A stretch of DNA of 64,000 bases from Gigantopelta aegis. Lineage: Eukaryota > Mollusca > Gastropoda > Neomphalida > Peltospiridae. The position numbers and the translations under genes were made by a program. Below the pieces are notes generated by a model. That model was not told the DNA's origin and did no database searches. It was given only the letters and a program-made list of their open reading frames with translations. The stretch covers positions 3,422,539-3,486,538 of the forward strand of contig NC_054699.1 of the NCBI RefSeq assembly GCF_016097555.1, given 5' to 3'. This document shows, piece after piece, positions 55,916-64,000 of the stretch. The stretch's first letter is position 1. Each line of letters opens with the position of its first letter.

Positions 55916-56613
55916 ATAGTGATATTCGAGCAAAATGAGCTGACCTGAAACCGTTTTACCATGTATTTCCATGACAAATGCTGGTAAATGCAAATATTTA
56001 GCAATTATCCCAAACTGCTGGGGGTGGCTAACCTCTCCCACCTCCCTACTCCACCATGCATGGTATTTGTTTGACTCTCCCGAGGCACCTCCTAGTAAAG
56101 CACCCGATGTGGTGTTTTCTAAAATAGAACCGATATCAAAGATAGACTCCCTCGCCTGATTAGGTTACGGAGCGGTATCAAAAACCGTATATCACAGCCA
56201 GTTATGGATTTGGACTTCTGAGACCTTTGTGGTAAAAACGTTCGATAGTTTAGGCAACTGAATTGTGACTGTTATAGACAAATGGCAGATAGTGAAGAGA
56301 CACCACGTTGGTTTTCTCGGTGACCCGCAACAGTCATAACAAAAGTAACGTGTCCCGTTTCTGTGGGGACAGAAAGTCATCAGCAGTTCTCTTGTAAAAT
56401 GTGTCATGACAATCTACATAGTTTTAGCTTCCAGGAACCATACAATTAGTGTACTGCCTGGGTGTGTTGATCGCTGCTTATATCAGTTTTATTAGTAAAA
56501 ATTAACGTTATTGGTAATAGGAACTGATTTGGCACATTGGGACCTGTAGGCTGTGTATGTTATATCAAGACATTTGGTAATATTCCTCGATAGTGCATAC
56601 ACATGCTTATTGA
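55916..56613. other. repeat F fragment, then unassigned sequence
   Basis: 55916-55970 is repeat F. 56192-56407 holds a 71-codon minus-strand ORF of unknown nature (PHRNGTRYFCYDC). I could not link it to any splice site of the TNF genes. Confidence 0.4.
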
Positions 56614-56800
56614 AGCGGTACATAGTTGTGTTTTACATTAGAGTGCGGTATTGTCGTTATACCTATATACTAGGATTGAAAGAGTAAACCGTACATAGTG
56701 AATACATAAAGCGGTACATAGTTGTGTTTTACATTAGAGTGCGGTATTATCGTTATACCTATATACTAGGATTGAAAGAGTAAACCTTACATATTATGAT
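56614..56800. repeat. 97-bp tandem duplication
   Basis: 'gcggtacatagttgtgtttt' starts at 56614 and 56711. Both copies continue through 'tatactaggattgaaagagt'. Confidence 0.92.
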
Positions 56801-56919
56801 ACACTTTACCTGTGTCAATACACTCGGTACTTTCCGTATTTAAAGTTTGTTGTCAGTCGGCAACCCAGATCTTTTAGATTCTACTGGTTTTCCTAACTTT
56901 CAAGCATAGTTTTAAAACA

Positions 56920-56942
56920 TACATACATACATACTACATACA

Positions 56943-56991
<49 letters not shown>
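56920..56991. repeat. (TACA)n then (TA)n microsatellite
   Basis: About 12 TACA units with one break, followed by about 10 TA. Confidence 0.95.
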
Positions 56992-58751
56992 TGTGGGACA
57001 AAAACACAAGAACAAAAAACAACAACTTGGGCTTCTATTCCTACCGGAATTAATTTCCTTCTACAGTAGTGACAGAAATACTAGTCCGGCAAATTAGATA
57101 TCCGTTTGTTATACTCTGCAATTTGCACGAGCTGCCAGAAAGACACGAGAAAAAAGTGAGCTTTTGGCAGTCTTCCCTCATAGTGTGATGGATAAGTGTA
57201 CCATTGTCTTAAGATTCTTTTATCATTCTCTTCAAATCTCCATGTCAAAAATTTTTGTAAGTTTGTAACTTAATTTTATTTTTTTTACGTTATAGACTTG
57301 TGGATCAGATATGTGAGTAAATTTTTGTAATTGTCTTACATGTTTGTTAGCATATTGAAGTATGACAACTATCTTTCTTTTTTCAAAAGTATATAATGCA
57401 ACTACAGATATAAAGTAGGCTATATGTTCATGTGTTCAACAACAAGAAGAAATATAAATTTTAAAAACCCAATATGAAGTCCAAAATTGTTTTCAAAAAA
57501 TATATAAAAACTGGTAACACCAAAAAAAACCCGTAACATTTGGCGAACAGCAAAAGATAATTTGTAAATACACCAACATAATTTTTAATAATATGTTTTA
57601 TAAGTTTATATTTTGACTGTAAGTCACAATCCGATTAATTGTGATTTTTGTCCGATCGGACTTACATTCCTCAGAATCCTAGTCTGTGGGACTTGTATTC
57701 CTAGGAATTTAAGTCCATGGGACTTACATTCCAGATACTCCTAGTCCACAGGACTTTCAATCCAAGTATTCATAGTCTGCTGGAATTTTAAATACGATAT
57801 TTTGCTTATTACATATATATGATTCATAAACATCCCTGAAATAAAACTTTGAACACTGTACTTAGTTCTAGTAGTTAGTACTAAATTAAGGCGTCGGAAG
57901 ATGGCGGGCAACTGGGGATGGGGGGGGGGGAGGAGGGGGAGGAGGGGGGAATGACACTTATTAAATGTAAGTTCATATTGTGCATATTGTGCCCCCGAGT
58001 TTGAAAGAAAAAAAAGATAAACCTTAATAAAAAACATTTAACATAATTTTTTATCGATTTTTTATCTGTTAGTTCGGACTAAGATAGCAAAGAGCCCAGA
58101 GTCTGACATCTCATATGTTAGACCATGTTTGAAAATGAGAAAAATTGACAAAGCAGGCACATGTTCAGTAAGTTATGCCGGGAGGAGGTCTAGACTGTGG
58201 CAAGTAGAAATTTGCTTTGAAGAGGGGTGTTTAGACCACTCCACCCCACTCCGCACCCTATTGTACACGCGCCTGCAACATTATTGACAAAAAGGCACAA
58301 ACTTAAAATTATATAATAACATGATAATTTATATAACGCAAATATAATTTTGTTATAGTTCAGTTATTATTATCAAATATCAGTACATAATGTCTGACAG
58401 ATAATTTTGTTGGTATATCATATGGGCAAGTTATACTTATTTGCGAGTACGAATACATGTAACATGCTTCGAATTATGGAAAATGTTTTCGAGTTTTTAA
58501 ACATTACTTTTAAATGTTTAAGCATTTATTAGTTGGAACAACACGCAATAAATAAAGACCTTGGTTCTGCTCATGTAATAAGGTCAACAAAATGTGTACC
58601 TACTCTTGAAAATTATATAAATGGAAAATATTTGAATAATTAGAAAATATTTAAATAAAGAGAGGGCCGTTATCCTAAGTTAATTAAATAAACCAGAAAG
58701 GAAACTACCTTTTGTTTTGTTTTGTTTATCCAGCCCGACTTGCATTCCTAG
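56992..58751. other. non-coding, with degenerate 'gacttacattcc' repeats
   Basis: 57655-57775 contains five or six spaced variants of 'gtgggacttacattccta' (period about 33 bp). The motif recurs beside the TIR element at 58736 and 59160-59220. C/G-runs lie at 57920-57950. No gene recognised. Confidence 0.55.
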
Positions 58752-59153
58752 GTATATTCATCTTCATAAATTAAGGCTAATATTCGTTCCACGTATTCAG
58801 CCTTGATACATGTCGTCAAGAAATCGTGCCACAAAATGCTTAAATTTCATTGGATGCGATGAGATCTGATTGCAACGAATCGCAACGCTCCTTATAGATT
58901 CCCTTGTTATTGTAAACAAAGATGGCAGCGTCAGCGTCCGACGGTTATTTTTTTATATTGCTTTCAAGATTGTCACATGTTACCGATGCTGTGATTGGGC
59001 AGCGATGTCATCGTGTAAGGGACATAATCAGTGTTACAAATTTTCTTCCAAAAGAGGGCGCTAGTAGTGGATATCAGTAATCTTGACTACATGTATCAAG
59101 GCTGAATACGAGGAACGAATATTAGCCTTGATTTATGAAGATGAGGTATATTA
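58752..59153. mobile_element. non-autonomous TIR element, about 400 bp
   Basis: Arms 58752-58820 and 59083-59153 are inverted: 'tcatcttcataaattaaggc', 'taatattcgttcc(a/t)cgta' and 'cagccttgatacatgt'. There is no transposase. It sits inside the 'gacttgcattcctagg' repeat region. Confidence 0.85.
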
Positions 59154-59231
59154 GACCAAGGACCTGCATTCCTAGGAGATTAAGTCTGGGCAGACAAATG
59201 TTCCTACGGACTTGCATTCCGTTTACAACGG

Positions 59232-59335
59232 TATATGGGTTGGAAAATACCCTGTTGCCTCAGGTGGGATACGAACCCAGAGCCTACCAGCGTCGAGTCC
59301 GATACCGTAACCACTACACCACCGAGACGACCCTA
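59232..59335 (-). mobile_element. tRNA-derived SINE head (another family)
   Basis: The complement reads 'gtctcggtggtgtagtggtta' (box A) and 'ctgggttcgtatcccacctg' (box B). Acceptor pairing is poor, so it is not a tRNA gene. The head differs from SINE-1 to SINE-3. Confidence 0.65.
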
Positions 59336-61074
59336 AATCGTAATATTTACTTACCGATATAGATGTTATTTCTTTGTGTATCTAGGCCTTGACAAATAGT
59401 TTGAAGTCGATACCCGCTGATAATGAAGCTGACGACTGAAGTGTGACGAAGGTGTATCACATACTGAGGTTTCCCTACCCGTACATAGACTAATGACGCG
59501 TACTGCCTGTCAAGTCGTAAAGAGATATGTGTGTATTCCACTGAGTTGTGTAATTCAACTTAAATTAGCGAATGCGCACCTGGCGTACGTTAAGCGCGTT
59601 GTTATGGGCCTTATTTCTAATAACAATGAATAACATTACTTCGTTGTTAGACTCGAGCTGACCTGGGTGTCAAAGGCATGCAGAATATTCTGAGGTGGGA
59701 GTCTGGTAGCTTGTTTTGATATGCTAATAATTAAAAATGTCGATCTCGTATCATTGAATGAATTCAGCGCTATGTCATCGTGTCTAGGGATCTAAAGGCA
59801 ACATATCACTGATGCAAGACATACAACAGACAGGGTCGTTCAGCTTATACATAACATACCAGCTCGAGTGTTCTCTAACCTATTTAGCTGTTATATGTTT
59901 TAATCAGTCGCCAAACACACTTTCAGACGACTGCATTTACAACACAATATCTTGGTGGGTTTTTTATTATATCCATTGATCTCATAGTAAATACATAGTA
60001 AGATGTTTCAGGGTTAACACCGATTGATAAAAAAAAGTATAGGAAACGATAGAAACGGATAGGTAACTAAAATGAAACAAAAGTATAGGTAATGTAATAA
60101 TATATATGATACAAAATATATTTTTTGAAAAGACACATTTGAATGTATTAAATCATTTGGATACTTTTTACAGCTCTTTGGTGAAACTCTTACACAGTGT
60201 TTTATCGCTTTAGATGAAGTGACAGACTTGACTGCTGTGGTGGCAGTACTCATGGCGGATGCCACTAGTGGAGCAGGATATGACCGACATTTCGCGAACA
60301 CTTGATGTCATCACTGATATGACACTGATTCATGAATGCATGTCACCACAGCTGTATGTATTCTAATGAGCTCTGTCCAGTGCTATTTTTGATTTAGTAG
60401 CTTCAGAATTGATCTCCAACATAATATCTTGGGGACAAAATTGATCTACAACGGGTCATCTCTTGCACGTGTGTAAGAATCTGAACGACAAATCGTAATA
60501 CATGATCAGGGCCGTATCTGTGCATAATGCAGATTTTATTCCTCTTGCACCGCCACAAAGAGGTCTGCCACTCCCCTAGAAGATCCGTCCAAGGATGTTA
60601 CATACCACCTGCAGCGCCTGTAAGACAACTGCCATTCCCAAGACTAGTTTAGAAAATAAAACTTCGTTCAGATAAAGTAGGACGTATCCGTTGGTGACTC
60701 CGCAGCGATGTTTAGATCACCACAAATTCCAAGCAGTTACTTTACTTATGGACAGACAAGGACTGGGATGTGAAAAACGATAAAAATTAAAAGATAAACC
60801 TTACAGCAGAGAAAGTAAACAAGTACAAAACTACATTTCTATATATCCCGGTTTTTATTTCATTATTTTTGTAATACACAACACCAATACAATATACATT
60901 TTCTATAGGTACTAAGTAGATATAGAATTAATGTTTATTATAGTAACATTAATCTGCTCATTATTATTTGTCTTAACTCCCAGAATATTTTCTTTTGTCA
61001 GGTTACTTACCATATTTGTTTCCTAATTCATTCTTGTAACTGGATCCAAAGAGTGTTGATTTTTATATACATTC

Positions 61075-61109
<35 letters not shown>

Positions 61110-61140
61110 TTATTTATTTATTTATCATATAATATTTTAC
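59336..61140. other. non-coding spacer
   Basis: No gene or named element recognised. (TA)n at 61079-61103 and (TTTA)n at 61104-61125. Confidence 0.5.
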
Positions 61141-61566
61141 ATTTTCAGTGCAATGAATGTATGTGATATTTTTAAGATCACATACTTTAAGAATTTGATA
61201 ACTTTGCAAATTAGATGTAAAATAATCGAGGTCACGGCACTAGGTTTATTGACATTTAAGCAAACGTACTTGTGTGACACTCCATAATTGACGTATGCAT
61301 TCATAGTCATCGAATAAAAACATTTCAATGGCAATTTGACACTGAAAGCTGTCCAGCGTTCAGAAAACAAAAAAAACGTTAAGCCCTAATTTGTTTTGAT
61401 GTAAGGACTTCCAAAATGACGACATTCGAGTTTGACGTCATTTCCATTCAAAAATACACCGCGCCACATATTCTTACGTCATTTGAATATCTAGTAATGG
61501 CGGACTGTAATTAAAGTTGCGTTGTACAGTTTACAAAAACACGTTGTATTAAACTTGAGATTATAT
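61141..61566 (-). repeat. element E, copy 3
   Basis: The complement of 36185-36350 and 9860-10150: 'gaaagctgtccagcgttcag', 'cgaggtcacggcacta', 'ttaaagttgcgttgtacag'. No SINE is present at the site used in the 35.9-kb copy. Confidence 0.8.
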
Positions 61567-61693
61567 TATTACCCTCGTGTATTTCGGAATCGTCAATATC
61601 ATATATTAGGAATAAACGTAATGTATTATGCTCGCATAATACAATTTTTATTCCTAATATATAATGACATACCGAAAAACACTCTGGTAATAA
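61567..61693. repeat. hairpin terminus, arms about 60-65 bp
   Basis: 'ttattaccctcgtgtatttc' ... 'gtattatgc' and its complement from 61634 to 61693, with a 2-nt loop. Same family as 9753-9847. Confidence 0.9.
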
Positions 61694-61697
61694 CCCC

Positions 61698-61813
<116 letters not shown>

Positions 61814-61901
61814 AGTAAAACTACATTTTTGATGAAAGTGAAACATTTTATTGTAGAAATAGACACAGGAAAACAACTGTAATTTTTTTCCTAAAATCTA
61901 A

Positions 61902-62198
61902 AGTTTGTTTGTTTAACGACACCACTAGATCACATTAATTTACTGATCATCGCCTAATGGATGTCAAACATTTGGTCATTTTCACATATAGTCTTAGAGA
62001 GAAAACCCGCCACATTTTCACATTAGAAGCAAGGGATCTTTTATATGCGCCATCCCACAAACAGGATAGCACATACCACGGCCTTTGGTAAACCAGTTGT
62101 GGTGCACTGGCTAGAATGAGAAATAGGCCAATGGGTCCACCAACAGGGATCGATCCACGAATCTGGCGGACGTTTTACCACTGGGCTACGTCCTGCCC
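61902..62198 (-). mobile_element. SINE-1, full length
   Basis: 'gtttgtttgtttaacgacac' to 'accactgggctacgtcctgc'. Both Pol III box regions are present in the head ('gggatcgatccacg'). Confidence 0.9.
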
Positions 62199-62235
62199 TC
62201 AAAAACAAACTAATAAACCCGGCTTTAATACAAAT

Positions 62236-62665
62236 CACAGATTTCACCACGAAGGAATAGCTACATATTTACACGTGAACTGTTATATTTCACCACGAAG
62301 GAATAGTTATATATTTACACGTGAACTGTTATATTTCACCACGAAGGAATAGTTATATATTTACACGTGGACTGATATATTTCACCACGAAGGAATATCT
62401 ACATATTTACACGTGGACTGATATATTTCACCACGAAGGAATATCTACATATTTACACGTGAACTGTTATATTTCACCACGAAGGAATATCTACATATTT
62501 ACACGTGAACTGTTACATTTCACCACGAAGGAATATCTACATATTTACACGTGGACTAATATATTTCACCACGAAGGAATAGCTACATATTTACACGTGG
62601 ACTGATATATTTCACCACGAAGGAATATCTACATATTTACACGTGAACTGATATATTTCAACAGC
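62236..62665. repeat. 46-bp minisatellite, about 9 copies
   Basis: The unit is 'tttcaccacgaaggaatatc' + 'tacatatttacacgtgaact' + 'gatata'. Each unit contains 'cacgtg'. It starts about 40 bp after the SINE head. The 94-codon ORF across it is a by-product. Confidence 0.96.
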
Positions 62666-63128
62666 TAGTTTCAAGTTATTGCACGAAAAATGGACGGCAG
62701 TGGTTTTTCAGTAATAAAGTATGTCGCAAATAACCATTCGCATGTTCTTCTTGCTGCTGTTTGAAAATAATACTAGGGCATATGTTGACGATATATGCAT
62801 AATTCGAAACGGCAAAACCGTTATCTTTGATCTTCAAGCGATGTATTTATACATTTATCAACGCAACATTTGTGCGCAGTGTGTCAATCAGTCAATCATT
62901 TGGCACGTGCCTATATCCACTGAAGGTTCAAGCACGGTCGTCTTGGCGCATATCGTCTCATTTCTTCATCTTGGAATGCGTCCAAGACAGACACCATGAA
63001 TAGATATATGTGCAATATTGCACCGCTTCTTCGACTCACGTTAAATGACACAACAGAATCGGTGAAGAGCAGAGATGAGAAACACCGTTTGGGAAACAGT
63101 GTTGTTGGTTCAGGTCACTCTCAGACTA
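62666..63128. other. 3' flank of the second TNF ligand copy
   Basis: Probably its 3' UTR and downstream sequence. A 92-codon plus-strand ORF (62721-62999) has no recognised motif. There is no collinearity with 44.6-45.1 kb, so the duplicated block ends at the stop codon or just after. Confidence 0.45.
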
Positions 63129-63535
63129 TTAAATCATGTAAATTCCTAAGTACGTCGACTGTGGCTGTTTGACAAGTCTATCTACCGACGATGTCTTCAC
63201 CATCACCGTGGCCCCGGCCTCCAGATGGTAGACAGCGCCGATGTAGGATGGCGCGAAGGCGGGCTTCCCTCGTCGGATTTTACACGTCGACTGGGGGTTG
63301 GACGACAGCTGTTGGACTTTAGACCTTCTTGTCGTGGGAACGCGTTTGTACAGGTAATGACAAAGTCTGGCGAAATCGAGTTCCTTAGTCTGTTTACCGT
63401 AAAACACGACGTTGCTGTAGATGAAATAGTTCCCTTCTTTCTCCACCCGAATCCCTTCTTCAACGACAGTGAGTCCGTCTTTCACAAACGATCTCTTCCC
63501 ATCTGATTTCCACCGGAGAGTCGAGATAAGTTTAT
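63129..63535 (-). CDS. TNF-superfamily ligand, second copy, last exon (partial gene)
   Basis: 407 nt, the same length and acceptor position ('ggtttttttttcag' type) as the exon at 45117-45523. About 84% amino-acid identity by hand alignment. Begins DKLISTLRWKS, with the core GNYFIYSNVVFYG and end STYLGIYMI. It carries two Cys (RLCHYL and STCKIRR) against one in the first copy. No stop or frameshift is seen, so it looks functional. The other exons should lie to the right of the window. Confidence 0.9.
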
Positions 63536-64000
63536 CTGAAAAAAAACCCACCCAGTATTATTAAATTATATATTTAGGGGATTTCAGGAAATTCTACGTA
63601 ATACGTAAAATAAATGAAGTGAAGCGTTTTATTTAATAACTTTACCGTTTTACGGACTAGTAGATCGATGCACATTGCCCACCTTGTTGCCTATATTTAT
63701 ACACCAAACAAAATAGTTCTTATTCAAATAATATATTTCGTAATACTACATATATTGTTATTATTAATGATATTTATTGGTATCTTTTAACATCGCTTCA
63801 TTTGTTTACGTTGTACGTAACTAGTTATTGCAGCTTTTTATACAGAATGTACCAAGATTGTTGTTGTGACAACAGTCTGAAACAGACCGAAACTACGTTG
63901 TATTCGTTTTAAATCTCACCTTTGTCATAGCTGAGCATAACTAGTTATTGGAGCTTTTTTTTTTTACAAAATGTGCCAAGATTCTTATTCTGACAATAGT
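63536..64000 (-). other. intron of the second TNF ligand copy, with the start of a 112-bp array
   Basis: 63536-63660 and 63760-63860 align with 45524-45640 and 45690-45790. From about 63865 the sequence enters units of the 46.5-47.9 kb array ('gacaacagtctgaaacagac', 'tcacctttgtcatagctgag'), again holding a donor-like GACAAAG|GTGAGATTT. The window ends inside this array. Confidence 0.85.

Noticed and set aside
56192-56407. Minus-strand ORF (PHRNGTRYFCYDC) as a possible 5' exon of the TNF ligand gene
   Set aside because: I found no donor with a phase matching the acceptor at 51648, and the residues do not resemble a cytosolic tail.
62721-62999. 92-codon ORF next to the second TNF ligand exon
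   Set aside because: No recognisable motif and probably the antisense of 3' UTR. Its length is within chance for the region.

Overview
This is a repeat-dense, AT-rich animal nuclear window. No bacterial, plasmid or phage organisation is visible. Spliced genes, tRNA-derived SINEs, non-LTR retrotransposon relics, long (CT)n/(CA)n tracts and several minisatellites all point to a metazoan. The dominant SINEs (tails '...gtcgttaaacaaaacaaac' and '...gcgtcgttaaataaaacatttcc') are of a type I associate with molluscs, so a mollusc, perhaps a gastropod, is my best guess. The species is not determinable from the sequence alone.

The main host gene is a TNF-superfamily ligand on the minus strand (45117-51629). 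I could build four coding exons whose splice phases agree and which sum to 816 nt (271 residues plus stop). They encode a short cytosolic end, one membrane anchor, a Cys-rich glycosylated stalk and a C-terminal TNF homology domain. A second, diverged copy of its last exon lies at 63129-63535 in the same orientation and runs off the right edge, so this is a tandem duplication. The first gene is heavily invaded by tandem arrays. A 44-bp minisatellite fills intron 1. A roughly 112-bp array in intron 3 reiterates the exon-3 donor. An 89-bp array in intron 2 reiterates the exon-3 acceptor. A 64-bp hairpin-bearing satellite lies just downstream.

Layout: 0-1.2 kb, 74-bp satellite; 3.2-4.4 kb, intact single-exon RNase H ORF with its own CAAT/TATA boxes and poly(A) signals; 5.0-5.8 kb, GC-rich ORF of unknown function; 6-12 kb, CT/TG microsatellites, SINEs, fold-back elements and a Tc1/mariner-like MITE; 12.5-19 kb, a 1-2 kb tandem segmental duplication in which one copy gained an 820-bp CA tract and the other a LINE insertion; 20-22 kb, LINE reverse-transcriptase pseudogene; 23.5-25 kb, nested SINEs; 26.1-27.5 kb, Mutator-like (MULE) transposon with internally repetitive inverted termini; 27.6-36.7 kb, tRNA-Phe-like repeats, nested SINE/DNA transposons and fold-back elements; 36.6 kb, a structurally perfect tRNA-Phe(GAA); 37-42 kb, SINEs, microsatellites and a LINE fragment; 42.6-44.5 kb, 64-bp satellite; 45-51.6 kb, TNF ligand gene; 51.6-63 kb, dispersed duplications, TIR elements and a 46-bp repeat; 63.1-64 kb, second TNF ligand copy.

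Naming used below: SINE-1 ends '...gtcgttaaacaaaacaaac'; SINE-2 ends '...gcgtcgttaaataaaacatttcc'; SINE-3 has a 'ccggcctcggtggcgcagt' head with a SINE-1-like tail; SINE-4 has a GC-rich body and a (TGACC)n tail. Plus means the tRNA-like head is on the left. The names are mine, not database names. All homology calls come from reading the sequence; no search was run.
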